This document shows, one piece after another, positions 55,345 through 64,000 of a stretch of DNA of 64,000 bases; positions within the stretch are counted from its first letter, which is position 1, and each line of letters opens with the position of its first letter. Source of the stretch: Lysobacterales bacterium (GTDB lineage Bacteria; Pseudomonadota; Gammaproteobacteria; Xanthomonadales; UBA2363); assembly GCA_019634735.1 (NCBI GenBank), contig JAHCAT010000007.1, positions 147,604 through 211,603 on the forward strand, read 5' to 3'. The notes under the pieces are model-generated. The model was not told the origin of the DNA and made no database searches. It saw only the letters and a program-made list of their open reading frames with translations. A program made the position numbers and the translations under genes.

Positions 55345-56460
55345 CTATGGGCCCCGCAACGGCCGCTGCACGACCTCGACGCGTGTCTGGAACGGCAGGC
55401 CCGCGCGCCGGCCCTCCACCACCACGGTCTGCCCGGGCGCGAAAGCTGCCTCGATCTGGCGCAGCTCGTTGCCGCCGGAGACCGTATGGCCCTCGACGAC
55501 CAGCAGCAGGTCGCCCGGCTGCAAGCCGGCGCGGGCGCCGGGAAGGTCCCGGTAGACGGCGGTCACCTGTGCCCCGCGCGGCGCATCGCTCTGGGCGCCG
55601 TCGCCATTGACCGGCACGTCCCGGTAATCCAGGCCCAGCCAGCCGCGTGTGACATGGCCCTGCGCCAGGATCTGTTCCAGTACCCGGCGCGCCGCACCGG
55701 CCGGGATGGCGAAGCCGATGCCCTCGCCGAAACGGAACACGGCGGTGTTGATGCCGACCAGTTCGCCATCGGCGTTGACCAGGGCACCGCCGGAGTTGCC
55801 GTCGTTGATGGCGGCATCGGTCTGTATGAAGTCGTCGTAGGTGAGCAGGTTGAGGCGGGTATTGCCGGTCGCGCTGACGATGCCCATGGTGACGCGCTGG
55901 CCGATTCCGAACGGGTTGCCGATCGCCAGAACCACGTCGCCCACCTGCAGGGCGTCGTCGGCGGCGAAACGCGCAGCGGGGAGCTGACTGCCCTCGATTC
56001 GCAGCACGGCGAGGTCGGTGTCGCGGTCGATGCCGATCACCCGGGCGCGGGTGACCCGGCCGTCGGCCAGGGCGACCTGGATGTCGCTGGCATCGGCGAC
56101 CACGTGATGGGTGGTGAGGATGTGGCCGTCGGCATCGACGATCACGCCCGAGCCGAGACTCTGGTTGAGGCGCTGCCGGGGCGCGCCGAGCCCGAAGGCC
56201 CCGGGAAACAGGTGACGCATGTTTTCCGGGACCACCAGGGGGCGCTCGGTGACGATGCTGTTTGCATAGATGTTGACCACCGCCGGGCCGGCGGCACGCA
56301 CCGCGGCGGCATAGCTTGCCGGCCCGGGGCCGGCCGGCAGGGCCGTTCCGGGCACCGCGCCGGGGGGGGCGTCGCGCGCTGGAAACAGCTGTGTGAGGAC
56401 GAACGCGGCGGCCAGTCCGGCAACCACAAACTGCATGAAAAACAGAAATTTGCGCAGCAT
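55345..56460 (-). CDS. DegS/DegQ-like periplasmic serine protease
   Basis: 371 residues: one N-terminal membrane anchor (about 6-24), a trypsin-like domain with His in TTHHVV, Asp in DTDLAVLRI and Ser in DGNSGGALVN, and one PDZ domain (about 260-365). A single PDZ and membrane anchor suit DegS, the sensor protease of envelope stress; this position next to the bc1 operon is also where such genes lie in related genomes. Repeat copy B abuts its stop. Confidence 0.9.
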   Translation of the reverse strand: MLRKFLFFMQFVVAGLAAAFVLTQLFPARDAPPGAVPGTALPAGPGPASYAAAVRAAGPAVVNIYANSIVTERPLVVPENMRHLFPGAFGLGAPRQRLNQSLGSGVIVDADGHILTTHHVVADASDIQVALADGRVTRARVIGIDRDTDLAVLRIEGSQLPAARFAADDALQVGDVVLAIGNPFGIGQRVTMGIVSATGNTRLNLLTYDDFIQTDAAINDGNSGGALVNADGELVGINTAVFRFGEGIGFAIPAGAARRVLEQILAQGHVTRGWLGLDYRDVPVNGDGAQSDAPRGAQVTAVYRDLPGARAGLQPGDLLLVVEGHTVSGGNELRQIEAAFAPGQTVVVEGRRAGLPFQTRVEVVQRPLRGP

Positions 56461-56568
56461 CGTAGTCGGAGATCGTGACGCTGGTCGGGGCAGGGGTCGG
56501 GGGCGCGCATGTGGCGGCCGACGGGGCCATGATGGCCCGGAACCCTGTCTCCCCGCGAAGGCTTTCGT

Positions 56569-56574
56569 TACACT
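56569..56574 (+). promoter_or_regulatory. Possible -10 element of the pet operon
   Basis: TACACT, four of six matches, about 68 bases before petA; the -35 is weak. A small perfect hairpin GGGCCA-TGA-TGGCCC lies just upstream at 56524-56538, between the divergent protease and petA genes. Confidence 0.3.
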
Positions 56575-56641
56575 AGCACGGTTTTGGGGAGCCCCCGCCG
56601 GACGTACGGACGGGGACCCGTGGCTTCCTCTTGGAGTGACA

Positions 56642-57241
56642 ATGGCGGAGCACAGCGTGAATCAGGGCCGGCGCCGGTTCCTGACCGCGACCACCACGGT
56701 GGTCGGCGGCGTCGGCGCAGCCTTCCTGGCGGCACCGTTCCTCAAGTCCTGGCAGCCCAGCGCGCGCGCGCAGGCCGCCGGTGCGCCGGTGCAGATCGAC
56801 ATCAGCAAGCTCGAGCAGGGCCAGCTGATCATCATGAGCTGGCGCGGCCTGCCGGTCTGGGTGTTCCGGCGCTCGCCGGAAATGCTGCAGGCGCTGCCCA
56901 CGCTGGACGGCAACCTGCGCGACCCGCAGTCGCGCAACACCGACCAGCAGCCCGTCTACGCCGCCAATCCGCATCGGGCGATCCGCCCGGAAATCGCCGT
57001 CTACGTGGGCATCTGCACGCACCTGGGCTGCTCGCCGACCTTCGTGCCCGAGCTCACCCCGCAGCCGTTCGATGCCGACTGGAAGGGCGGGTTCTTCTGC
57101 CCCTGCCACAAGTCGCGCTTCGACCTGGCCGGCCGCGTGTACTCCGGCGTGCCGGCGCCGACCAATCTGCCGGTGCCGCCGCACCGCTTCATCTCCGACA
57201 CCCTGATCGAAGTCGGTGTCGATCCCGAGGGAGCCGCGTGA
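56642..57241 (+). CDS. petA: Ubiquinol-cytochrome c reductase Rieske iron-sulfur subunit
   Basis: 199 residues. N-terminal Tat-type signal anchor (GRRRFLTATT then a hydrophobic helix), and the 2Fe-2S ligands in CTHLGC and CPCHKS. GGAG lies seven bases before ATG 56642. Its stop overlaps the petB start (TGATG). Part of the bc1 complex in the inner membrane. Confidence 0.97.
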   Translation: MAEHSVNQGRRRFLTATTTVVGGVGAAFLAAPFLKSWQPSARAQAAGAPVQIDISKLEQGQLIIMSWRGLPVWVFRRSPEMLQALPTLDGNLRDPQSRNTDQQPVYAANPHRAIRPEIAVYVGICTHLGCSPTFVPELTPQPFDADWKGGFFCPCHKSRFDLAGRVYSGVPAPTNLPVPPHRFISDTLIEVGVDPEGAA

Positions 57242-58512
57242 TGGCCGCCAGTCCCAACCCCGACACCCCCCAGGCCAAGGGCCTGGTCGGCTGGATCGAG
57301 CAGCGTCTGCCGATCTTCAGCTTCACGCGCGCCCACACCAGCGAGTACTACGCACCCAAGAACTTCAACGTCTGGTACTACTTCGGCTCGCTGGCGCTGC
57401 TGGTGCTGGTCAACCAGATCGTCACCGGCATCTTCCTCACCATGCACTTCAAGCCGAGCGCGGCGGAGGCTTTCGGCAGCGTCGAGTACATCATGCGCGA
57501 CGTCGACTGGGGCTGGCTGATCCGCTACCTGCACTCGACCGGCGCCTCGCTGTTCTTCGTGGTCGTCTACCTGCACATGTTCCGCGGCCTGATGTACGGC
57601 TCGTACAAGAAGCCGCGCGAGCTGCTTTGGGTGATCGGCATGTTCATCTACCTGGCGCTGATGGCCGAAGCCTTCCTGGGCTACGTCCTGCCCTGGGGCC
57701 AGATGTCCGGCTGGGGCGCGCAGGTGATCATCTCCCTGTTCGGCGCGATCCCCGGCATCGGCGAAGCGCTGGTCGAGTTCATCCGCGGCGACTACCTGAT
57801 CTCCGACGCCACGCTGAACCGCTTCTTCGCGCTGCACGTGATCGCCCTGCCGCTGGTCCTGCTGCTGCTGGTGGTGCTGCATCTGGGCGCCCTGCACACG
57901 GTCGGCTCGAACAATCCCGACGGCGTGGAGATCAAGAAGGGTCCGAAGGGCAACCGCTGGTCGGCGGATGCCCCGACCGACGGCATCCCCTTCCACCCCT
58001 ACTACACGGTCAAGGACCTGGTCGGCGTCGGCTTTTTCCTGATGATCGCCGCCTTCATCATCTTCTTCGAGCCGACCTTCGGCGGCATGTTCCTGGAGAA
58101 GGACAATTTCGTCCCCTACGACCCGCTGGTGACTCCGGAGCACATCGTCCCGGTCTGGTACTTCACCCCCTACTACGCGATGTTGCGGGTGGTGCCGGAC
58201 AAGCTGCTCGGCGTGATCGTGATGTTCGCGGCGATCGCGGTGCTGTTCCTTCTGCCCTGGCTGGACCGCAGCCCGGTGCGCTCGTGGCGCTACCGCGGCG
58301 GCCTGTACAAGCTGGCGCTCGGCATCTTCGCGCTCAGCTTCGTGTGGCTCGGCAAGATCGGCGGCGGTCCCGGCACCGACCCGGTCGAGACCCAGATCGG
58401 CCGCCTGCTGACCGTGCTGTACTTCGGCTTCTTCGTCTTCCTGTTCGTCTACACGCACTTCGGCTTCGAGAAGACCAAGCCGGTGCCGGAGCGAGTGACC
58501 ACGCATGACTAA
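57241..58512 (+). CDS. petB: Cytochrome b of the bc1 complex
   Basis: 423 residues, eight membrane helices, haem-ligand His pairs in helices 2 and 4 (YLHSTGASLFF, YLHMFRGLMYG; FFALHVIALP, VVLHLGALHTVGSNNP) and the quinol-site PEWYF equivalent seen as PVWYFTPYYAML, so the usual Glu of PEWY is Val here by eye. Overlaps petA and petC. Confidence 0.97.
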   Translation: MAASPNPDTPQAKGLVGWIEQRLPIFSFTRAHTSEYYAPKNFNVWYYFGSLALLVLVNQIVTGIFLTMHFKPSAAEAFGSVEYIMRDVDWGWLIRYLHSTGASLFFVVVYLHMFRGLMYGSYKKPRELLWVIGMFIYLALMAEAFLGYVLPWGQMSGWGAQVIISLFGAIPGIGEALVEFIRGDYLISDATLNRFFALHVIALPLVLLLLVVLHLGALHTVGSNNPDGVEIKKGPKGNRWSADAPTDGIPFHPYYTVKDLVGVGFFLMIAAFIIFFEPTFGGMFLEKDNFVPYDPLVTPEHIVPVWYFTPYYAMLRVVPDKLLGVIVMFAAIAVLFLLPWLDRSPVRSWRYRGGLYKLALGIFALSFVWLGKIGGGPGTDPVETQIGRLLTVLYFGFFVFLFVYTHFGFEKTKPVPERVTTHD

Positions 58513-59263
58513 GGCCACCTCCACGATGCGACGCCTCGGGCTGCTGCTGGCCGGGATGCTGGTCTCCGGCGCGTCTTTCGCCGCCGGGCCGGCGCTCGAT
58601 CTCGACCCCGCCAACACCCAGCTCGGCAACCGCGCGATGATGCAGCGCGGCGCGGCGCTGTACATGAACTATTGCGCCGGCTGCCACTCCCTGCAGTACC
58701 TGCGCTATTCGCGCCTGGCTTCCGACCTGGGCCTCACCGAGGAACAGGTCATGGGCAATCTGGCGTTTCTTCCGGATGCGCGCTTCGGGGACACCATCGG
58801 CGTGGCGATGACCAAGGAACAGGGCACCGCCATGTTCGGCAAGGCGCCGCCCGACCTCTCGCTGGTCGCTCGCTCGCGGGGCGTCGACTGGCTGTACACG
58901 TTCCTGAGGTCCTTCTATGCGGACCCCACCGCGCAGACCGGCTGGAACAACAAGCTGCTGGCCGATGCCTCGATGCCGCACGTGCTCTGGGAGCTCCAGG
59001 GCACCCAGGAGGCGCGCTTCGCCACCAGCGACGACCCCCGGGCGGAACCGGTGATCGAGAAACTCGAACTGGTCCGGGGCGGTGTGTTGACGCCCGCGCA
59101 GTACGACGCGGCGCTGCGCGACCTGGTCACCTTCCTTGAATACGCCGGCGAGCCGGCGGCGCTGAAGCGGCAGTCGCTGGGCGTCTGGGTGCTGCTGTAC
59201 CTGGCGCTGTTCACCCTGCTCGCCTGGCTGCTCAAGCGCGAATACTGGAAGGACGTGCATTGA
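58505..59263 (+). CDS. petC: Cytochrome c1
   Basis: 252 residues with signal peptide ending near ASFA, haem site CAGCH (57-61), axial Met in the DASMPHVLW segment, and a C-terminal membrane anchor (about 225-243). Completes the ubiquinol-cytochrome c reductase. The start lies inside the end of petB. Confidence 0.97.
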   Translation: MTKATSTMRRLGLLLAGMLVSGASFAAGPALDLDPANTQLGNRAMMQRGAALYMNYCAGCHSLQYLRYSRLASDLGLTEEQVMGNLAFLPDARFGDTIGVAMTKEQGTAMFGKAPPDLSLVARSRGVDWLYTFLRSFYADPTAQTGWNNKLLADASMPHVLWELQGTQEARFATSDDPRAEPVIEKLELVRGGVLTPAQYDAALRDLVTFLEYAGEPAALKRQSLGVWVLLYLALFTLLAWLLKREYWKDVH

Positions 59264-59361
59264 CCGCGTTGGCCGGCGGGCAGGCGCGGTCCAGGCCCGG
59301 ACCGCAGCCGTCCCAGGGTGGTCAGGGTCAGGCCAGGAATACGAAGCAAGGAGGGGCGGAG

Positions 59362-60000
59362 ATGGCGATCAGTGCTCGTTCGCGCAACATGTTGACGCTG
59401 TACTCGGGAAAGCTGTGCCTGCGCTCCCACCAGGTGCGCCTGGTGCTCGCGGCCAAGGGCGTGACCTACGACCTGGTGCTGGTAGACCCGGCAAGGCCGC
59501 CCGAGGACCTGATCGACCTCAATCCCTACCAGTCTGTGCCGACCCTGGTCGACCGCGACCTGGTGCTGCACGACGTCGACGTCGTCTGCGACTACATCGA
59601 CGAGCGCTATCCCCATCCCCCGCTGATGCCGGTCGATCCCTCCTCGCGCGCCCGCTTGCGCATGGCCGAGCGCCGCGTCGAGTGGGAGTGGCTGCCGCTG
59701 ATCGAGGAGATCCAGACCGGCGCCAAGGCCCAGGCGGACAAGGCGCGCCGGCACCTGCGCGATGCGATGACTGCCAGCGCGCCGGTATTCAAGGCGGCAA
59801 AATTCTTCCTCAACACCGAAATGAGCATCGCCGACTGCCTGCTCGCGCCGCTGGTCTGGCGGCTGCCCTGGCTGGGCGTGCAGCTGCCGCGCGAGGCGCA
59901 GGCGATCTACGACTACGGCGAGCGCATCTTCCGCAACCCCGGTTTCGCCCGCAGCCTGACGCCCGACGAGCGGCAATTGCGCGACCTTCCCTCGGCCTGA
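59362..60000 (+). CDS. sspA: Stringent starvation protein A (GST fold, RNA polymerase-associated)
   Basis: 212 residues with a GST-like thioredoxin domain (MLTLYSGKLCLRSHQVRLVLAAKG as landmark LYSGKLCLRSH) and LNPYQSVPTLVDRDLVLHD, followed by an all-helical domain. Binds RNA polymerase and affects stress gene expression. AAGGAGGGG precedes ATG 59362, an excellent ribosome binding site. Downstream of petABC as in other gammaproteobacteria. Confidence 0.95.
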   Translation: MAISARSRNMLTLYSGKLCLRSHQVRLVLAAKGVTYDLVLVDPARPPEDLIDLNPYQSVPTLVDRDLVLHDVDVVCDYIDERYPHPPLMPVDPSSRARLRMAERRVEWEWLPLIEEIQTGAKAQADKARRHLRDAMTASAPVFKAAKFFLNTEMSIADCLLAPLVWRLPWLGVQLPREAQAIYDYGERIFRNPGFARSLTPDERQLRDLPSA

Positions 60001-60017
60001 GCGTGGCCGTGGCGGAG

Positions 60018-60485
60018 ATGACCGACAACCGGCCCTACCTGGTCCGGGCCCTGCACGAGTGGATCTGCGACAACGGACTGACGCCCTACCTGCTGGTCGA
60101 TGCCGGCGTGTCCGGCGTCAGGGTGCCGCCGCAGTCCGTCAAGGAAGGCCGGGTGGTGCTGAACATCGCGCCACGTGCGGTCACCCGGCTCGATCTCGCC
60201 AATGACGTGATCAGCTTCCAGGCGCGGTTCTCCGGAGTCGCCATGCTGGTGGTGGTGCCGCTCGAGGCGGTGCTCGCGGTGTATGCCATGGAGAACGGCC
60301 AGGGCATGATGTTCCCGCCGGCCGGACGCGATGCCGGTGAGGCCGAAGCCGATCCCGATCCAGATGATGGGACCGGGCTGCCGTTGCGCGATGCCGGATC
60401 CGACCTGGTTTCCGACGACGGCGGCAGCGCGCCCGAGGATCCGGCCCGGCCGCCGCGCGGCGGGCACCTGCGCATCGTCAAGTAG
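60018..60485 (+). CDS. sspB: Stringent starvation protein B, ClpXP adaptor
   Basis: 155 residues. Begins [22 protein letters not shown], of which [15 protein letters not shown] is the conserved part, and ends with the ClpX-binding tail GGHLRIVK after a long acidic linker. Delivers ssrA-tagged proteins to ClpXP. ATG 60018 matches the usual N-terminus; GTG 60003 is an alternative. Confidence 0.95.
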   Translation: MTDNRPYLVRALHEWICDNGLTPYLLVDAGVSGVRVPPQSVKEGRVVLNIAPRAVTRLDLANDVISFQARFSGVAMLVVVPLEAVLAVYAMENGQGMMFPPAGRDAGEAEADPDPDDGTGLPLRDAGSDLVSDDGGSAPEDPARPPRGGHLRIVK

Positions 60486-60555
60486 CCTGCCGGCGAAACC
60501 GGCATCCCGGCGCCGGCCATGTCCGGGCCGCATCCGACCCAGACGACCCCACGAC

Positions 60556-61956
60556 ATGACCGTCCGTACCCGTTTCGCTCCCAGCCCGACCGGCTACCTG
60601 CACATCGGCGGCGCGCGTACCGCGCTTTACTGCTGGCTGGAGGCAAGGCATCGCGGCGGCAGCTTCGTGCTGCGCGTCGAGGACACCGATCGCGAACGTT
60701 CGACGCCCGAGGCGGTGCGCGCGATCATCGACGGCATGGCCTGGCTCGGCCTGGCGCACGACGAAGGTCCGGTGTTCCAGACCGACCGCATGGCCCGCTA
60801 CCACGAGGTCGCCCAGGCCCTGGTCGCCGCCGGCAAGGCCTACTACGCCTACGAAAGCCGCGAGGAGCTCGACGCGATGCGCGCCCGGCAGATGGAGCAG
60901 GGCCTCAAGCCGCGCTACGACGGCCACTGGCGCGACCGTCCGGAGCCGCCCCGCGAAGATCCCAACCGGGTGATCCGCTTCAAGAACCCGGTCGGCGGCA
61001 GCGTGGTGTTCCACGACCGCGTCAAGGGCCGCATCGAGTGGAGCAACGACGAACTCGACGACCTGATCATCTGGCGTTCGGACAACCATCCGACCTACAA
61101 CTTCGCGGTGGTCGTCGACGACATCGACATGGCGATCACCGATGTCATACGCGGCGACGACCATGTCAACAACACGCCGCGCCAGATCAATCTGTACGAG
61201 GCGTTGGGCGCCTCGTTGCCGGCCTTCGCCCACCTGCCGATGATCCTCGGGCCGGACGGCCAGAAGCTGTCCAAGCGGCACGGTGCGGTCAGCGTGCTGG
61301 CCTATCGCGACGACGGCTTCCTTCCGGACGCCCTGCTCAACTACCTGGTCCGGTTGGGCTGGTCGCACGGCGACCAGGAGATATTCAGCCGGCAGGAGAT
61401 GGTCGACGCCTTCGATGTCGCCGACGTCAACGTCGCCGCGGCGCGTTTCGATCCCGACAAGCTGCGCTGGATCAACCAGCAGTACCTGATGAAGGCGGAT
61501 CCGGCGCAGATCGCGCCTCTGCTGGCGGACCACTTGCAGCGCCTCGGCCTGGACCCCGCCGACGGGCCGGCTCCGGTGGACGTCGTCCCGGCGCTGCGCG
61601 AGCGTGCGCAGACCCTGGTGGAGATGGCCGAGAAGGCACGACCGTGGTACGGGCCGCTGGCCGGTTACGACCCGGCATCGGCCGGCAAGCACCTGGTCGC
61701 CGCGGCGCGGGCCCCGCTGCAGGCGGCCCGCGAGCGCCTGGCGGCGCTGCCGGACTGGCAGGTGGAGCGGGTCAACCAGGCGCTGGTCGAGGCTGCCGCC
61801 GCCTGCGGGGTGGGTCTGGGCAAGGTCGCCCAGCCGCTTCGCGTGGCGGTGACCGGCAGCGCCGCCTCACCGTCGATCGACCTTACGGTCTGGCTGGCCG
61901 GCCGCGAGCGGGCGCTATCCCGCATCGACGACGCCCTGGCCAGCATCCCCGACTGA
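60556..61956 (+). CDS. gltX: Glutamyl-tRNA synthetase
   Basis: 466 residues, class I synthetase with the HIGH motif [11 protein letters not shown] and [11 protein letters not shown] as KMSKS loop. Also [14 protein letters not shown] and EDTDRERST. Length and start ([13 protein letters not shown]) are typical. Confidence 0.98.
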   Translation: MTVRTRFAPSPTGYLHIGGARTALYCWLEARHRGGSFVLRVEDTDRERSTPEAVRAIIDGMAWLGLAHDEGPVFQTDRMARYHEVAQALVAAGKAYYAYESREELDAMRARQMEQGLKPRYDGHWRDRPEPPREDPNRVIRFKNPVGGSVVFHDRVKGRIEWSNDELDDLIIWRSDNHPTYNFAVVVDDIDMAITDVIRGDDHVNNTPRQINLYEALGASLPAFAHLPMILGPDGQKLSKRHGAVSVLAYRDDGFLPDALLNYLVRLGWSHGDQEIFSRQEMVDAFDVADVNVAAARFDPDKLRWINQQYLMKADPAQIAPLLADHLQRLGLDPADGPAPVDVVPALRERAQTLVEMAEKARPWYGPLAGYDPASAGKHLVAAARAPLQAARERLAALPDWQVERVNQALVEAAAACGVGLGKVAQPLRVAVTGSAASPSIDLTVWLAGRERALSRIDDALASIPD

Positions 61957-61987
61957 ACCCGGGCCGCGCCGCAGGCCCGCCCCCCGC

Positions 61988-62016
61988 TTGGGCGGCCGGC
62001 GGGCTGTCGTTATGAT
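61988..62016 (+). promoter_or_regulatory. Promoter of the Zur-like gene (leaderless)
   Basis: TTGGGC, 17 bases, TATGAT. The -10 ends nine bases before the GTG start codon, so transcription would begin at or within about two bases of it, leaving no room for a ribosome binding site. Confidence 0.55.
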
Positions 62017-62024
62017 GGCGGCAC

Positions 62025-62492
62025 GTGACCGCCGCCGCTGCCACCGCCGACACCACCGAGCGCATCGCCCGGATCGAGGATGCCTGCCAGCGGCGCGGAC
62101 TTCGACTGACCGCGCTGCGCCGCCGGGTGATGGAGCTGATCGCCGCGCAGGGTCGTCCGGTCAAGGCCTACGAGCTGCTCGACCTGATCCGGCTGGAACG
62201 CGGCGGCGCCGCCCCGCCGACCGTGTACCGGGCGCTGGACTTCCTGCTCGAACACGGCTTCATCCACAAGCTCGAGTCGATGAACGCCTTCGTCGGCTGC
62301 GATCACCTCCACGAGCCGGAGACCGCCCACCAGCCGCCCTTCCTGATCTGCGACCGTTGCGCGCAGACGGTCGAACTCGAGGATTCCCGCGCCGCCGACC
62401 TGCTGGCCCGCGAGGCACGCCGGCTGGGCTTCACGCCGCAGGCACAGACCCTGGAGATCCACGGCCTGTGCGCCCGTTGTACCGAGGCGTGA
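62025..62492 (+). CDS. zur: Fur-family regulator, Zur-like
   Basis: 155 residues. Winged-helix domain (RLTALRRRVMELI, PTVYRALDFLLEHGFIHKLES) followed by the dimerisation domain with CDHLHEPETAH, HQPPFLICDRCAQTVE and CARC at the end; the two CxxC pairs bind structural zinc. The AFVGC-HLHE pattern suits Zur more than Fur. Starts at GTG 62025, probably as a leaderless message. Coupled to the next gene by a GTGA overlap. Confidence 0.82.
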   Translation: MTAAAATADTTERIARIEDACQRRGLRLTALRRRVMELIAAQGRPVKAYELLDLIRLERGGAAPPTVYRALDFLLEHGFIHKLESMNAFVGCDHLHEPETAHQPPFLICDRCAQTVELEDSRAADLLAREARRLGFTPQAQTLEIHGLCARCTEA

Positions 62493-63943
62493 GCGCCGTC
62501 CGCGAGAGCAGCCGCGGTCTGGCGGTCGCGAGCCTTGCCCTGGGCGTCGTCCTGGCGGCCGGCGATGCGTACGCTCAGGACTTTCCGTCGCTGCCGCCAC
62601 GCGCGGCACCCGGCCAGGACGCCGGCGAGCCGGTCGGGCTCCGCGCCGGACCTGAGTCCGTGGCCGGCACCACCGAGGGGCAGGGCGCGACCGGTGCCGG
62701 GCGGGTCCTGGCAGGGCAGGGCGCGGAACCGGTGGCGGCCGGGGCCGACCCGCAGGGCGATCCGGAGGAGCCGTCCGACACGGCTGCGGAAGGGCTGCTG
62801 CCGGTCGATCCGCCGGAGGCTGTGGGCCCGCCGCCGCCGGATCCGCTCGCCAACATCCACGGCGTATCGCCCCTGCGCATGCTGGGCGCCGTGGTCAATC
62901 CCGGTCATCGCGTGCGCCTGAGCTGGACCACCGGCCAGTCGTTCTCGGGCAGCGTCATGGAGACCCCGGTGGTCGTGGTGCACGGCGAGCGACCCGGTCC
63001 ACGCCTGTGCCTGACCGCCGGAACCCACGGCGACGAGCTGAACGGGGTCGAGGTGGTGCGGCGTATCGCCTACAAGCTCGAACCGACCCAGCTGTCGGGC
63101 ACCATCATCGCCGTGCCGATCGTCAACCTGCTGGGCTTCTCGCGCGGCTCCCGCTACCTGCCGGACCGTCGCGACCTCAACCGTTTCTTCCCCGGCAATG
63201 CGCGGGGCAGCTCGGCCTCGCGGATTGCGGCGAGCTTCTTCGAGGCGGTGATCGAGCATTGCGACGCTCTGGTCGACTTCCATACCGGTTCCTTCGACCG
63301 CGCCAACCTGCCGCAGGTGCGCGGCGACCTTACCTTGCCGGCGGTGGTCGAGTTCACCCGGGGGTTCGGCGCCACCGCGGTGCTGCATTCGCCCGGCGCG
63401 TCGGGCATGCTGCGCACCGCGACCACCCGGCGCGGCATCCCGGCGGTGACCTTCGAGATCGGTGCGCCCAAGCACCTGCAGCCGGAGGAGATCGAGCACG
63501 GCGAGCGGGCGATCGACAGCCTGATGTACAAGATGGGGATGGTCGAGCGCCGTCGGCGCTGGGCCGAGCCGCAGGCGGTGTTCTACGAGTCGCGGTGGAT
63601 CCGCGCCAATCAGGGCGGCATGCTGTTCTCGGACGTCAAGCTCGGCGACCGGGTCTCCTCCGGGCAGGTGCTCGGCCAGGTGATCGATCCGGTCAGCAAC
63701 CGGTTGGCCGACATCAAGGCGCCGGAAGACGGCCGGATCATCGGCATGGCCCTCAACCAGTTGGTCCTGCCGGGATTCGCCGCCTACCACCTTGGCATCG
63801 CCGCCAGCGAGGAGCGTGTCGTCACCGAGGCCGAGCTGGAAAGCGACCCGGACGACGAGCGATTCCTGGAGTACGACCAGCTCGACAGCCAGGACGACGA
63901 GCTGGACGACGGTCACCGGGACGGTCCGGGCGGCGACGGCTGA
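62489..63943 (+). CDS. Exported succinylglutamate desuccinylase/aspartoacylase-family zinc hydrolase
   Basis: 484 residues. GTG 62489 overlaps the zur stop. Signal peptide (SRGLAVASLALGVVLAAGDAYA), a proline/glycine-rich linker of about 90 residues, then an M14-like AstE/AspA domain with zinc ligands in GTHGDELNGVEV and DFHTGS, and RRDLNRFFPG. A C-terminal barrel-sandwich (GGMLFSDVKLGDRVSSGQVLGQV) and an acidic tail end the protein. The family deacylates N-acyl amino acids; the export signal and linkage to a zinc regulator are unusual and suggest zinc-dependent control. Confidence 0.82.
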   Translation: MSAVRESSRGLAVASLALGVVLAAGDAYAQDFPSLPPRAAPGQDAGEPVGLRAGPESVAGTTEGQGATGAGRVLAGQGAEPVAAGADPQGDPEEPSDTAAEGLLPVDPPEAVGPPPPDPLANIHGVSPLRMLGAVVNPGHRVRLSWTTGQSFSGSVMETPVVVVHGERPGPRLCLTAGTHGDELNGVEVVRRIAYKLEPTQLSGTIIAVPIVNLLGFSRGSRYLPDRRDLNRFFPGNARGSSASRIAASFFEAVIEHCDALVDFHTGSFDRANLPQVRGDLTLPAVVEFTRGFGATAVLHSPGASGMLRTATTRRGIPAVTFEIGAPKHLQPEEIEHGERAIDSLMYKMGMVERRRRWAEPQAVFYESRWIRANQGGMLFSDVKLGDRVSSGQVLGQVIDPVSNRLADIKAPEDGRIIGMALNQLVLPGFAAYHLGIAASEERVVTEAELESDPDDERFLEYDQLDSQDDELDDGHRDGPGGDG

Positions 63944-63953
63944 GCCTGCGCTC

Positions 63954-64000
63954 GGGGGGGGGGGGGGGGGGGGGGGGGTTTGGGGGGGGGCCCCCCCCCC
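63954..64000. other. Homopolymer tail, probable contig-end artefact
   Basis: 25 G, three T, nine G and ten C in a row follow CTC. Such runs are typical of no-signal cycles in two-colour sequencing or of misassembled contig ends. Not biological in all likelihood. Confidence 0.85.

Overview
The window is GC-rich (visibly near 70 percent in most genes), densely coding DNA from a gammaproteobacterium, most likely of the Xanthomonadales/Lysobacterales. The reasons are the gene orders glnD-dapD-arsC/spx-like-dapE, rfbBACD-manC(xanB), petABC-sspA-sspB and miaB-phoH-ybeY-corC, together with many secreted proteins carrying a short (I/L)(F/Y)-x-(D/H/N)-(G/D)-(F/Y)-(E/Q) motif. The family could not be fixed by eye. 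The last 47 bases are homopolymer runs, so the window probably ends at a contig end.

Layout. 1-4744: nitrogen signalling (glnD, 5' end missing) and lysine/diaminopimelate biosynthesis. 5081-12882: a block of exported proteins with two pentaheme c-type cytochromes, an unknown secreted protein, a lipoprotein and a protein resembling the copper amine oxidase catalytic domain. 13093-14903: patatin-like lipase and 3-hydroxybutyrate dehydrogenase. 15092-16971: an Hvf/bufferin RiPP metallophore cluster (precursor with seven EG[KQ]CG repeats, MNIO enzyme, partner protein), followed by an OprP-like porin. 18412-24176: nth, rnfE/G/D/C and ispB on the minus strand. 24298-26172: YajR-like MFS exporter and ssb. 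26277-28137: a low-GC island holding one ATPase-TOPRIM (OLD-type) gene, probably phage defence. 28253-34863: a secreted beta-lactamase-fold protein, then dTDP-rhamnose and GDP-mannose synthesis. 34975-41123: two S9 peptidases around a YfcC-type carrier. 41185-44758: two methyltransferases and a large membrane protein. 45064-50207 (minus): miaB-phoH-ybeY-corC and, in the slot E. coli gives to lnt, a DUF4105/Lnb-like membrane protein. 50377-53242: lytic transglycosylase, TonB-C protein, secreted protein. 53514-56460 (minus): mgtE and a DegS-like protease. 56642-63943: bc1 complex, sspAB, gltX, a Zur-like regulator and a secreted zinc acyl-hydrolase.

Points of most interest: (i) the RiPP cluster without a DoxX partner; (ii) the Lnb-like protein replacing lnt; (iii) the cytochrome/amine-oxidase-like exported block with a possibly split amine oxidase; (iv) a MITE-like element of about 170 bp with terminal inverted repeats, in two clear copies and one decayed copy; (v) the shared short motif at the ends of secreted proteins. 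No rRNA, tRNA, CRISPR array, integrase or complete insertion sequence was seen.
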